A stretch of 64,000 bases of DNA from Strigops habroptila. Taxonomy: Eukaryota > Chordata > Aves > Psittaciformes > Psittacidae. The position numbers and the translations under genes were made by a program. Positions 35,000-48,699 of the stretch are shown here, in pieces. The stretch covers positions 74,348,287 to 74,412,286 of the forward strand of contig NC_044282.2 of NCBI RefSeq assembly GCF_004027225.2, written 5' to 3'. How positions within the stretch are numbered: the first letter of the stretch is position 1; the number at the start of each line of letters is the position of its first letter. The notes under the pieces are model-generated. The model saw nothing but the letters and a program-made list of their open reading frames with translations. It was not told the origin of the DNA and made no database searches.

Positions 35000-37900
35000 G
35001 GTGTTTCTGGTACCTGTGTCTCTATAGGTCTGCGTTGAGGCGTGAAATGCCAGAAATCGGTGTCCTCGCCTCCGCGCAGGCAGCTTAAAACCGCTTTATA
35101 GCCGCCTCGCCAGCTGTGGGTTCCCCAAGATCAATGCCGAGTTTATCTGGGCTTGTGTCTTTAGAATTAGAAAAGCTGTAGGTAAGTTAGGAGGAGCAAT
35201 GAGAGCCACGTTAATGTGGAAATTACTTGTTAGGTTAATGCGTATGAACTGAATATGGGAAGGGTTAAGTGGAGTTGCTTGGGTACATGAATATCATCTG
35301 ATGCTCTTTTACAATTTCACCTCTTTTAGAGTTTGATCTGAGGCAGTTGTTGAACAAAGAAAGAAAGACGTTTAGACTTTGTGTGAGAAATTGCTATTGC
35401 AAACCATTGGACGGGAGCAGAGAAACATTCTGTCTTCCCTCCTGCCCTTATTGAGAAGAGCAGGAGATGTCCAGAGAGAGTATGAACATATATATGGACA
35501 GGAACTGAGCCAGTGGGTTGTGCTGAGCAAGGACCACCTGAGGAGTGTTACGTTATATACAGTAAAACATTACAGAAAGGGAACATTTTATCATGTAAAT
35601 GAGCAATGAACAATAATCAGTAAAAAGTATTTTGCTGCTGCTTTGCTTTTTTGAGGGGAAAAAGTATTAGCAGACCAGTTGTGACCTGTTGGTCAAGGAT
35701 AGGCATGTTTTCAGATGGTTTTGTGCCCCTGTGTGCACTGCAGTCAAATAGAAGCCTCTATGATAAATTCATATTACCAGAAATTACAGTAGGGTTCATG
35801 CTTGGTAACCACTTTTCTTAACTTTGTGGCAATAATAAACCAAGAATAAATAAAGAATCTTAGTTTTCAAGATGAATAGGAATAAGGGTTTCTGGGTCTT
35901 GAGTTGGGCTGCCATTTTAAGCCCCTGCTCCTTTGGTTTTCCACACCTGTAAGTGCTAAATTCATTTAGTGCCTTGTTACTTGCTTATGGGGCTGTTTCT
36001 TATTATATTAGATCAGCACCATGGAGCTCGCTCTAAGGAGTATTATTTTATCTCTTAATTTCATTTTAAACTTATTCTGCTTATTACAAACTTCTAGAAA
36101 GCTGTTTTACTGTTCATTCTCTCCATTTAAGTATTGTGTCAAAAAGACATTCATAGATAATAAGGTACATTACCATGTACAAGAATATCGTGACTTCAGT
36201 CAAACAGGAGTGTGAGGCTTTTATTGCCAGAATAAAGAATGGCTGAAGGAACATATTTTTACTTCGTGGGAGATTAAAATCTCTGGAATCAGAGCCCACA
36301 ACTCTGACATCATAGAATCATAGAATGGTTAAGGATGGAAAGGCCCTTATAATCATCTAGTTCCAACCCCCATGCTATAGGCAAAGAGCAATGGAGCTTG
36401 AAAACAAATTATCTCCAATAATGTTTAAAGCAAATCACATTGTTTTAGTTAGGACATTAATAATTTAATTGTCACTAGTTTCTCTTGTTATTTTTTAAAT
36501 GTTTCAATTCTTGTTTTAGTTTTACATGCAAGCTACAATGATTGTGTAAAACCTTGCTAACACGTGGGGTTAGACTTCTGCTCTTCACATCCCGGTGCTG
36601 ATTCTTGTACAGTCAAACTTGAGGTGCAATCAGCATAGGCTTTGCTTGCAGAAAAGCTGGAGGATCAGTCTCAGAAGTTACAGATTCTCTCCACCTGTAG
36701 AAACAGCATAGCCTGAAAGCGAGGCTGTTGTATTCCTAAAATGCACTGTCTGAGGCTGAGAAAGTATTGGGGGATGTCTGTTTTTTCTATTCTTTTATTA
36801 AATCCCAAATTCAGGATGAGCATAGACGAAACAAGCAACACCAGCAACGACTCCTGAAGGATACGTTTTGCTTTGGTGGCTGTCAGCCTTTCTTACAGCA
36901 CTGTAGGCTCCAGTTTTGGTTGAGACTTTTTTTGTCTTACACTATGCTAAATCCCAGAACAGATGTAAGATTTTCCCAGCCTTCTGTGGATTAAAAAAAT
37001 GTGTTTTCTAGGATATTAATTTCTTCCATTTTATTGTTGATGTCAGTACCAGATCCACAGTTTCAGACACACACTAAAAACATGCTTAAACTGTAAACCC
37101 TATACCTGCACTTGGCCTTTGTTTTTCCCTCTATGGGGATAGGATACAATCATACTTGAATTTCTAGAAATGCATCTGTTTCTGCATTTTTCATTTGGAG
37201 AAGACATTAAACTGTCAGCAATATGTTTTCCTAATTCAGAGGAGATTTGTTTGGAATGGTGAACAGCTTTACTAGAGTCTGATATTAAATGAACTGTAAC
37301 GGGTGCCTCTCAGCTGAAGACTCCTGTGAAGAGCTGCAGCTTTCCTGAGCACTAGCCTGTATTTTAGTTTTAAATTGACATCCTAAACCACCTCCTGTCT
37401 GGGTCAAAATACCACTTCTTTGTTTCAGCCCTAACCCATAACCTATCCTACTTCAGCCTGCTCTTTTGGTGAAATCATCCTTGTTCTTAGAGTAATAAGA
37501 GCTCACTACTTGTCACACTGAAACTGTGTTTCTCAAGCCATGCTTTGTGACCACCTTGGGAATCAGGAAGTATTACAAAATACAACGTGAGTAGCCGACA
37601 GCTTAGTTCCTCTGGGGCGGAAGAGTGAAAGCAACTGTAGTTTCTAGTTTCAAGCATTCCAGATGTTTACAGTAGTCAGGGATCTGCAAATGGCTTTTAA
37701 TTGTTTGCTGGAGAAGCCTGCTGAAAAATACTGAAACATGACGATGCCTTGTTTGTGTAGCTCTATAGGAGCTTCACCTCCTGGTCCAAGGCTGTAAAGT
37801 CTTGTGCTCATTTCAAAACAGTCTTTTGCAAATCCTAAAAATAAATTCATCCTGAACCACTTAGATTGTAGGCAAAATCGGTAGCAATGCCTGTAGCAGA

Positions 37901-38340
37901 CAGGGTACATAGTAACACTTGACAGCTTACATCCCTCTAAGAGCTGCACTATCATTACTATAACTGTGGTATGTAACTAGTACTGAGCAGATCTGCTTCC
38001 ACAGCCCAGACTTTTCCTTCACAGTGCCTGGGCTAGGCTAAGAGAGGTGCTTAAATTTAAAGATACTATTTCTGAAAATTAGGATTTATGCTTCCATCGA
38101 TTTGCATCTCTCGTGCTTTTCGTGTCTTGCTCCCATAAACTGCCTTTAACTTGAGTTGCCTGCAACTCCCCCATCATTCTATTGCTCTTACGGGTTTCAG
38201 AAATGATTTTGAGTGCAATCAAAGGTATTTTGAGTGCAAGGTATTGTGGCCTTTAGGCTTTTTATATTGAAATAAATACTGATTTTCCTATGGGCCTTTA
38301 ATTTCATCAGCTTTTTCTTTTTCTTTTAACTCAGCTTTAG
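35000..38340. other. Former CLHC1 territory, no intact exon recognised
   Basis: Between the RPS27A CpG island and the CLHC1-like terminal exon I find no segment that aligns convincingly with CLHC1. An open frame at 35379-35609 (76 codons, contains REYEHIYGQELSQWVV) could be an eroded exon or chance. A short inverted CR1 piece lies at 36310-36380, and a 21-bp tandem duplication (ATTTTGAGTGCA core) at about 38204-38240. Confidence 0.5.
36310..36380 (-). mobile_element. CR1 3'-end fragment, minus orientation
   Basis: 'catagaatcatagaatggtt' followed by 'aaggatggaaaggccctta' and 'ctagttccaaccccc', the inverted extreme 3' end of CR1. Only about 70 bp remain. Confidence 0.85.
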
Positions 38341-38456
38341 GATTATAATCTGTCTGGAAAAACAGTGAATGGTTTGTGCAGTATGTTTAACATGAGTAGT
38401 AGGAAGCTGCTTAGGACAAATGTGGCCCCTTTAAATGCAGTTGTTTTTTTTCTCAG

Positions 38457-38670
38457 ATGCATTGAACAGGTTATTCTAAGTGATACTGTATGTACTTTGG
38501 AAGATTGGAATAAAATAGCAGTTGCTTGCAGAAACTGCAGAAACAGCAGAAAATAAGCGTGAAAAGTTGTCTCAGAGAATCGTGTCGGCTCTCCCTTCAC
38601 AGGATGGAGTGTTTGAAGCCTCGCCGCTTGCAGATGAACAAGATGAGCGTAATGGAACATGTTTTCTGTG
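38457..38670 (+). pseudogene. CLHC1: CLHC1 terminal-exon remnant, broken by frameshifts
   Basis: A good acceptor (ttgttttttttctcag) ends at 38456. The sequence after it resembles the C-terminus of CLHC1 (clathrin heavy chain linker domain containing 1), but in three frames. Frame one reads IEQVILSDTVCTLEDWNKIA then VAC and reaches TAA near 38554. Frame two reads EKLSQRIVSALPSQ and runs on to a DEQDER segment near 38650. Frame three reads VMEHVF, equivalent to the human MEHVFW ending, with the final Trp and stop replaced. The first shift coincides with a TGCAGAAAC tandem repeat at 38526-38550. The D-A codons at the exon start also seem one base out of phase. Position and strand fit CLHC1 next to RPS27A. 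No other exon is found, so the gene is probably dead here. Confidence 0.7.
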
Positions 38671-38749
38671 TAACAACAGAGGGAGCTCTTACAGCAGGCA
38701 AGTGGCGAATCCTTCCAGTTCTTTGTATGAACAGGAGTAAACACTAAGC

Positions 38750-41700
38750 ATGCAGTGCAGATCGTTATTTTACCATCAAACATCAGTTATTTGCCCCTTT
38801 TAATATGTCTGTGTGAGAATATGTGCATGTTTTTATCTCGATTAACTAAAAATGTGTTCTCAGTGTGGAAGAAAGTTGGCATGTTGAATGGAATGCTATG
38901 GTAGTGGTATGCATGTACTTTCTATCCTGTTCTCAGCTTGAGTATGTCTTGTCTGTCGTTTAATATAGTGCTGGAGGGAGATTGGAATCAGCGTGGGTAA
39001 GGGACCCTGGATCATCACTTTGAGGGAGCAGGACAAAGGGAGTGTGATGTACACATACCCTGATGCCTTGGTCCTTTTGGTTTTTTCCTGCTAGGCCATC
39101 ACTGGAGTCACAGTACAAGTTAGATTATCAAGATAATCCAATAAATCCTGCCAAAATGCAACAAACATTTACTTAGAACAAATTTAGGCTTCAGCTACAT
39201 GTGTCTGTCTCCTCCTTAGATTGCTGTGGGATTTGAGGACCATATTACACTGTCAGAGCCAGTGCAGGAACTTGGCTTAGACTGATTATTGAGAGAGGGG
39301 TAATTCAGTCTTGGAAGGCAGATGCCTACTGCAGTCATACGCCAGCAGATTCACTGGGGGCATGTTGGCAGAGCCTCTTGTCAGCAATCAACCCACAACC
39401 CCCATAAACAGGAAGAATGCTGAATGTCATTCGCTGTTGTCACTGTGCTACATGTTCCCAAAGAACAAGATATCTCTCTAATTAAACTAGATATAACTGC
39501 TGCTCTTATGTTTCAGTTTCAGTACGTTTTGGCACTGTTTAAAAGCTGTTGGGACATATTTATTTATTATATGGATAAATCTGCAGGGTTAGGATTCACA
39601 AGAGAACTTCCTTTGAAAGAGAATTACAAGTCTACAGATATTGCAAGTATTGTGTGGGTGAGGAGCAGGGAAAGGTATTCAAGTTCAGTTTTCAACACGT
39701 AGAATAATATATTCTGTAAATATAACCCCCAAGTTAATATATACATGTAGAGATATTTCTGAAATAAATCAGTGTTAAATATTTATTCTAGTAATGCCTG
39801 CCCCTTAGTAATGTGTTTCCAAATGCTTGTGAATTATTACCACTCTGCAGAGCTTGCAACTGATGTAATTTTTAGGAATATACTCTTTGTAATGAGCATT
39901 AGAACTTCTACCTCAGCAGTGGTTCAATTTTATGAAAGGCTGTCTAGTTTAGTGGTGTTTGAAGTGTATTCAGTGCCATAGAGAAAGGTCAGTTCTGTGA
40001 CCATGGGAGGCAAGGCCTTGCCAGGATGCTTTCAGAGTTGTCTTAGCTGAGCACTTCTTTTGCTAGGTTGGATGCTTTTAATCTGATGCAGCATTTTCTG
40101 TTCTCCATCTGCTACAATGAGAAGGAATTTTTAGCATTTTTAAAAGTCAAAGGGCAGTTGATACAATCCCGTTTGCAGGAAAGCAGGGAGAAAGACCTGA
40201 TACTGTCAAAAAAGTGTGAGTACAGAGATTTAAACTATTGATTAAAGCTTCAGTTTGATGAATACAGTCAGGAATAAGTGACTTGGGCAATGTCTACTTT
40301 ACATATCCTTGCAACTGAACTTTGACTGATGTTCAGGTCCATTTTCCCACAATTCTGAGGGTGAACTACAAATTAGGAATGTAGTTTTCCCTTTTAGTGC
40401 TTGTTGCTATTCGTGTAACTGAAATGAATGCAGGCCTGCCATTATGAAAGCCTGTGTCCATGCAGATGCTCCAAGAGCAGTTGGGTGAAAAGGTCAATGC
40501 TGGCAGCTTCAGTGGGATTTCTGAGCACAGCCCATCTATGGAGCAGAGCTCCAAGCAGGTGCTTATGACTGGGGAAAAAAGTACTGTTATTTCTGTAACA
40601 GAAGTAGAGCATTCATTGCTGACACTTGATCTTTTCCTTATAGCTCAGCTTGACACCACCTGAGTGACTGCAGACTTCTGCACTTCCTGATTGTGAAATG
40701 CACAGCAGCTGAATTCCATAGGAGAGGGATTTCCACAGCCTGGTGTCATCACACACAATGCAGAGGTCAACAGCCATTTCTCTTCCCATTTATATAATTC
40801 AGTTATAAAGTTAAAGAATTCTATTTCTGACCAACTTGCATTGTAAAGTTCAAACCTGAAGTAGAACTAAAAACCAGGCATAAGCCAGAGGTCAGAAAGA
40901 ACAGCCAAATATACTTTGTATGCCAGCAAAAGAGAGCAGGTGTAAACTCTCAGAAGTAGTAAAATGCCTTCATGGAAAAAATGAACAGTCCATGCTGGAT
41001 GAAAATTGATTTATTCTTAGACATGGCTGTGCCTACTGAAACCTCAGGTTCCATTTTCTCATTTCATTTTATGCTGGGGGATGTATATTCATTTTAATGG
41101 TGCTATTTCTTATTTAAGTAATGAGTGACAAAAGGTCATTATATAATTAGTTGCTACACTGATTATGAGATCAGGTGGGGTGTTGGACCTCAGATACACC
41201 GTATATATTGTAACTCAATTTACAGTGTAACATACATTGAATTTTAACCAAAAGGATGAGAACAATGAATGAAAAGATCACTGACATTTTTTCTGCGCTA
41301 AAGCTGACATCATACAGGAAAGCAGTGCAGCTGGAACTGATAATCCCCAGAGGGATTTCATGGGTCTTGTTTAATGTTTGCAGCAGCTCAAAATGAAAGT
41401 CCTTGTTAAATCGATCAAGACAGTGATGGGCAAAACCACAAAGTTTTATTCTTTATAGCCCTTTTTGCTGTGCAGAAGTGATTTCTAGCAGGGATACATG
41501 ATCAAATGGCAGGCCTGAGGTAAGTGCTGCTTTAGTTGGCCTACTTACTTGTAGCTGTTTTGTACTAAGTGTTCTCTGGAAGCTCTAGAAATCATGCTAC
41601 GTAAGAAAAACAGTGCAAGTGCAGTGTCAAATGTGTGCTCCCTGGAGCAAACACAACTGTTACAGGGGAGGATTGTGCTGCTGTTGCTTTATATGCCTTC

Positions 41701-44700
41701 TTTTCCTTCAGAACTTGGTGTCTCCCAATCCAAGAATCAGTTGCTAATCATCTATTGGGATTTAAAGCAGTTTAGACCTGTGTGTTTTATTCAGCAACCT
41801 CAAGAATTTTCAGTCACCTCATCTTGGGAAAAATAAAAACTGTCTTGAACATTCTATTTAGCAAGGTGACAATATAATTTTACCCAAAGTGTCCATGAAA
41901 GCCAAGTAGTATTTTACTAATATTCAAATACCCAACATTACATATGAAGAAGAGATGGAATTTCAACAAGATGGAGACATCTGCTAATGCCTAAGCAAGG
42001 TTAAAAATCCGTTCCTTACAAATCTGTATGTTCCCCATCTCAGGTATTATTTTGAAGAAGAGTTTTCCAGTTTCACAGCAGTGAAGTAGGAGAGCTGCCT
42101 TGTCACCTCACTGGTAAGAGAGATTCTGAAACGTTTGGCTACTGGCAATACTCACATTTATTTTTTCTCTGATTTATTAATCAAACTCAGAGTTTATGAT
42201 TTCCCCAGTGCTTCACAGACTTTGACTTGGATAAAAGAGTCTGGTCAAAATATAATAAAATGGTGGTGAGTTTTAAAATACTTCAAGACTGAACAAAATA
42301 TATGGGTACACAAGTACGCAGCAGTTTATTACTGCCAGGCTCTGGCTGGCTGACTTAATTCCCATCTCTACTCAACTGGTGTACTGCTCTCACCTCCTTC
42401 CAATGCAGACTTCACAAAGGTCAGCCACAGATTTATACCTTGATTGAATGAAGGAATTAGGCTCTTACAAGATAGGTGCTGAGGGGAGGTTAAAGATACT
42501 GGAATGAGAGGAAATGTTGTGTGGTTAGTTATGTAGCCTGGTGCCTGGGATGTGTACCCAAAGGAGGAAATCATAAGCTGTGCTTCCTGCTTCATGGAAT
42601 TCTTCTGTCTTAGAATTAATTCATCATTCATCTTCTGTCTTTAAATTAATTAATCACTGGAAAAAGTACAAATCCCCTCCAAGATCTGCTTCCCAGGTGA
42701 GTACCCTTACCACAGATAAGATGGTTTTCCTCCACCCCCCCAAGAAATTTCAGTAGAGCTTAAAGAAGCGATAGTAGTATTTTTATTGCATTCTTGTCTT
42801 TGTGAGATGTTTTCTTATGTTGCTCTGGCAGGTTTTATGGAGAGGAGGTGGCTGTATCTTAGCTTTTTGCATGCTTTAATCACGAAACTCCTGTGTGATG
42901 TGAGAGGTTTCCTGAGGTTATCAAAAGCAAATAAGATTTTGTGATACAGCTTTCACCAAATGCAAATCATAGAGAGAGGGTTATCGGTACGGAAGAGTTT
43001 GTGTTGATAAATAGGTAAATGGTAAACATACTGATAAGGGTTTACCTTGATAAGAGTCCATCAGTGATACTCACAAGACCCTTTTAAGGAAAATTAAGAT
43101 ACTCAATTTTTAAACACTTTTTATGTTGTTTCTTCAGGTTTTTCCCACTATTTAACTTTTTTCCTTCTAGTTTTCTTGTATCCCCATGGGCCAATTGTGC
43201 TCATACTTTAAACCACAGAATGCTAGGGAGCAATCTTTCACTGGTGGAAGATTAATGGTATTAACATGGTGACCTAACACACATTTATGTGGACTATTTC
43301 CATCCTCCTGGAATCCCATTGAAACCCGTGAGTCACACTAAGGATGTTTGGCCTCACACCTTTTCCTTCAGTCAGTTTTGTGACCCTGTGAGCCTCCCTT
43401 CTGGTTTTGAAAGCTGTATGTGCAGTCACTTCATTGCCGAAGCCATTAGTCAGAAAGAGCTATTGATGAGGCAGCACTGGAGGTACCTGACCAGTTATCT
43501 CAGCTCTCCCAAGCACAATTACTTATGTCCTAGATGTATTAACATTGCTTTGACACATGGTTTTGAAACTTCCAGATACATTGAGAAATCCTGATAGTTT
43601 TATTCCAAATGAATCGATGGAATCTGCTATCAAGTCACAGTGCTCCAGAACTCATTAATTAAAGCTTCTCACTGGATTTAGTAAGCTATTAATTCTGGAC
43701 TGTGTTTTCCTCCAGAGACACTCACTGACTGTTCTGCTGGAGAGCTGAAAATGGAAGTAGGTTATCTCTGAAGATAACAGAGCAAAAAAAGAAGTATTAG
43801 TTGCTGAGCTTTTGTGGTTCGTTCTGTCAAGCTTAAGCTCCAGTTGTTCTCTGTTTTATGCTCACCAAAAATAACCATAATCCAAAAACTAGATTTAAAA
43901 AGTGCTACAAATACAGTGCAGGGGACAGAATTAGCAACCATGCAGCTGCTGGCAGCAGATCTGCCAAGATGGAGTAAATGAAGTTTGAATGAAGCTCACA
44001 TAGATATGAAATTTAAAAGGTCCAATAATTTCCCAGTAACTCACCATTAACCCCTAGTGTAACTGGAACCTCTAACTAACTATGTTTCTACTTCAGAAGG
44101 ACTAAATTGTAATAAAAAAGAGTGACGTGTCATAGCAGCTGCACTCATTTGGGTCTGCAGTCCCTGATGGGTTTTGTTTCATTTTAACAAGAGCGTTTCT
44201 AACATCCTTTAAGAAGCATTGACACAGACTATCGCATGATTTAATGTTCAGAGTGAATGTTGTTCAAATGCAGGACAAACTGCACAGCCCTCCCTCCTGC
44301 AATCAGCAGAGCAGCAATTACAGTCATTTTGATGATAAACCATCAAGGAAGAGGGGAGGCAACCCACCGTGTTTCACATGCTGTAGGAACACAAAACCTT
44401 ACAGGCAGAATCCTATTTTTTAAAACAATAAAAGGCTTTTTTTCCAGTAAAACAATGTTGGAAAAGGAATCTCTGTTGGGTATCTTGCAGAGATTATTGT
44501 TTCTTGTACAGTGCTAGCACCGAGCTACAGTCTCATTTTACCAGATATTGTTCAAATACCAGCAGACAGACAGCAAAGATGAAAAGAAAGCAAAGTACAA
44601 ACACTGAGGTGGGTCTGGAAAGGTCATTGGTAGACGTGTTTGTTGTGGATACTTTTCTGAAGTCTAAAACACACACTGAAAATAGCAAAGGGAGAGAGAG

Positions 44701-47700
44701 ACACTTCATAATAACCTGAAATTTCTAGAGCACGTTATTCTAGAGGTTCATTACCAGTTAATTTGTGTTTCTGCATTCTATTAGGACCAGAATTGAAGTG
44801 TAACAAATGTGGCTGCTTTGTGAATAGAATCCAGGTGTGTGGTTAAGCTAAACGACTACTTGTTTGGCAGTCTTGAGTGTTCAGTCATTTTATTCATCCT
44901 TGAACAAAACTATAGGGTGCTGCAGAGTCCCCAGCACATAGCAGGGAGGTTACCCCGAACTCAAGGAGCCAAACTCAGCTGAAGGTTCATCTCCTGAGGC
45001 TGCTGCCATCACTGTCATGCCTCGCAGGGTCAGAACGCAGTGCTGCTGCCGACAGCACACAACTGGGCCAGAACCTCTCCCCACTCCCCTCCTCAGCTGC
45101 TGTTGCTCAGGCAACAAGATCATTCAGCAGCAGAAAAGCACAGAAGGAAACTGTAAGGAGTGGGAGGAGAGAGATTTCCCGGGGGCTATAGAAAGGGTGG
45201 GGGAAAGAAGAGGGAGAATATTGGTGCATGTCTTAGTGAAAACGCTTGCCCTTGTTTTGCACAGACAATGGTGCCAGGGGCTGCTTCAGAGCACCTTAAT
45301 TAAGCCTCTTTCTAAATTTCCTGTTTGGAGTAGCTTCTTCCCCTCTCTTGGCTTTTGAAAGAGGGGAGCAGATCGAATGAGGTGCCTGGTGTTGGATAGT
45401 GTTAATATCCTCCTGTGTACTGGAACAGCATTCTTAAGAAGTCATTTAGCTGCCTTTACCTGGTAACCTCGGCATGAGGGATCTCATCTAGTCAAATGCA
45501 AGCTGAGGCTTGTGTTGGGCCAACAGCAAAGCTGTTCTGGTGCACGCTTGCATCTCTCAGAGGAGCAATAGGACCTCTAGGCTGTTGTTGGTACTCAGGG
45601 CATCTTTTCCCCTTGGCTGTCAGGAGATCAGGGTGTGTATCGTAGGGTTCTTGCCATATGAAGGCATATAAAGGTAGTTACCCTTCTGGTAACTACCAAC
45701 TAGGGGAAAATGGTGTCTATGGTCATACTCTTTTAGGAGGAGAGAAAACATTTTAAAGTAAGGACAGCAACCCCACAACTTTCCATTAGTGTTTCTACAA
45801 ATGTGTTTGCAGTATTGATACAATTATCAAAGCTGTTAAAGGTGAGGAATTATTACTGAGATTTCTTTAAATGTAACACAGATGAAAAATGAACCTTAGT
45901 TCTAAACATTACCTCTTCATTATCACTTGTTTCAGTAACTATTACATTTCATCAGTAACAGAACATGAGTGCTCTGTAGGCTTTACTGCAATTCTGATTT
46001 CCAGTGAATTAATATTGATTGGCCAAACTAACATTTATTTTTAACACATCTTATGAAGGATCCAGGTTTTCCTTCGCAGACATTTTATTGCTGTTCTCTG
46101 TTAGCTATTATGTGCCAAAAAGCTTGACATTGTCTGACACAGTCCATATGAAAAAGAAGCATTTTAATCTTTAAAAGCTGCATTGCAGTCAAAGTCTCTA
46201 TTGACAACTAGATTGTTCTTCTTAATTGCAATGAATGATATTTTTTGGATCAACCTGTTTGTTTTTGTAGTTGCTTTTGGAAAGTTCTGATACGAATTCT
46301 TACAGTGATGCCTACAAAAATCTTGATCACAACTGTATGATTAGTACTTCTCATGTTGGCCAATATCATTATCTCATTACTTCCCTTGTAGATAATTTAC
46401 ACGTGTTGTGTCTCATCTTAGACAGTAAATTCTTCAGAGCACTGATTGTCTTTTGTTCTATATATAGCACCCTGCAGATGATGTCTTGTTTATGACTGGG
46501 GCTCCTGTGCACCCTGGTAATGGAAATCTTAATCTCTTCGTGTATATTGTTCCATTAATCTAGGTAGAGGTGGCAGCAGCAGAACAATGATGTTAACAGA
46601 CGTGTTCATGCTGTTTGGGCTGGGCCGTGTGGCACTCCCAAAGGCTGCAGTGTGCTGACAGAAGTGGGTTTCCCACTGCTTCAGAACAAAAAGTCATTCA
46701 AGGTTTTACACTTACCTCCTCATTTGAAGTTCTTCTCTTGAAGGGAATGCTCAAGAAAGCAACCACTAATTCATTAAAAAAGATTGAAGGAATGTCAGGA
46801 GACAGGCATATCTTTATTTTTGATGCAGAAAAGACTGTCATCCTGTGGCCCTTCACTTGGTGGATGTATAGCTTTGATGCCTTTCATTTTTAATTGCTGG
46901 AGGGGAGTGTCTTTTTTTCCTGCTTCCTTTTCACTGAGCTTTTCACCAGAAGGAGGTACAGAAGCCCAAAGAATGAATGGAATTGTTTACAGTCATACCA
47001 GGATTGAAATGAACTGAAAATCCAGAAAAACTATTCTCATTATGAGGAGGTATTTCTTAACAGTGTGAATATTATAGAAGTGTTGTTTGGGATATTTGAA
47101 ACTAGATTGGACAGAAGACCTGAAAGGTGACTGGTGACTTCCTAAATGTTCTATGTGTGAGCATGGATGATGCAGAATTGGCATGCTGAACCACCCTTGC
47201 TTTCCCTACACTTGCAGAAGGTCTTTATCTTTAATTAGGCTCACAGACAAGTAATGCTGCATGAATTTGCATCCCAGTAGTTGTATTCCAAGATGGAATT
47301 TGAAATGCCATTGGGAACTGTCAGCTGCTCATGGAATATTTGAATTATATTCAGAATTTTCCTTCAGCACCAAGTATGGGCATAAATATTCTTATGCATA
47401 AGGATTTATACATCCCTCATTAGTTGCACTAAATCCTCTTTACAGGATACTTTAACCACATACTTACAGTGGTGGTTTTAGTTATTCTTATGGTTGATCC
47501 TTCAGCAGAAAAATGTATGACAAGTTTTAATAGTTGTATGCTTGCTGCTGCTAAGCCCAGCTATTAAAAATACTCAATTTGTCTTCATAGCTGTGGTTGT
47601 AGGAACAGGTTTGTATTTTTCATTAGCTAATGTTTCCAAATTGAGTGTTGTGTCATTGGCAGAGAATCTGAGAGCTGAATTTCTTCCTCATTCCAGAGCC

Positions 47701-48660
47701 TACATGTGGCAGGAGGTTTGTTTGAAGAGGGACAGAGAAATGGCCTCCTCATTCTAAAGTGCTTCTGGAAATTCCCTTCTTGAGTCATACACTTGTAAAT
47801 TTAGATTCTGTTTGTCACACATGAATAATGCCTAATTCTCTTGAGCCTGATGGGAATATCTGACTCTTTGAGGTATTTCTGAATTCTCTTGGGTTTTGAA
47901 TGAGAGAGACCTGTACAAACACCACTTTGTTCTTTCTAGGACAGTGTGTGGTGCCATTGCCTGCAAAGAGAGAATATGTCTACACTAGGAATAGGCATGA
48001 TCTGGAACTTATGTCTCTGTGTATATGAGTTGCAGGGAAATGGGGAGTCATGGTTTTGAGTCCAGACCTTGGCACAACACACACTTTTAGATCTTACTAA
48101 GAAGATGAATCACAGTGTTCACTGCTGGGCAGAATGAGTGCAGACTTAGGGTCATATTTATAGCCAAGACCAACACTTTGTGGCTTAGGATCAACTGTTG
48201 CCTAAGTGTGTGAGACATACAGTGGGTTAACAGCAGCAGTATAAATAAAATATGTTGCAGAAGTTTTGGTAGCTTGGGCAGAAAGTCACAATCAGCTGCT
48301 GTGATGATTTGCTGCTGGTGGTAGGAAGCTTCTGAGCATGGAGATTGGCATTGCTGAATCTTATCTTCTAGGACAATGGTGTAGAAGATGGGGTGGTTGG
48401 CTGCAACCACCAAGATCACAGGCTTGTGGTGAAAGGCTGAGGTGCTATCTGGAGTTCCTCCACCTATGGGAAGGGTTGTGTCCCACGCTGGGTGGGCTTT
48501 CCTTCCCCTCCTTTAGCTGCCAGGAGTGGGAGCAGAGTAAGACTTGAAAGCTCCGTGCACCAGAGCTTTGCTGGAAGTTGTGGGTGAACCTTTGGAAAAG
48601 AAAATGCCTTTTGGAAGAAAATACTCAACACTGACCTGGGCATTTGAATGTCATTAGAGG
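38750..48660. other. Intergenic, nothing recognised
   Basis: AT-rich sequence without supported genes. There is an imperfect tandem duplication of about 29 bp (TCTTCTGTCTT core) at 42600-42657. Open frames here are short and match nothing I know. Confidence 0.55.
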
Positions 48661-48680
48661 TGTCAATAATTAATCAATTG

Positions 48681-48695
48681 CCGGCAGATGGCGCC
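48681..48695 (+). promoter_or_regulatory. CTCF-like binding motif
   Basis: CCGGCAGATGGCGCC matches the CTCF core (CCASYAGRKGGCRSY) at 14 of 15 positions, with G for A at the third. It lies in the otherwise featureless interval right of the CLHC1 remnant. Confidence 0.55.
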
Positions 48696-48699
48696 CACG

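Noticed and set aside
36767-36994. Segment after 'aaatcccaaattcag' reading DEHRRNKQHQQRLLKD
   Set aside because: I tested it as an eroded CLHC1 exon because of the acceptor-like start, but the similarity to CLHC1 is not convincing.
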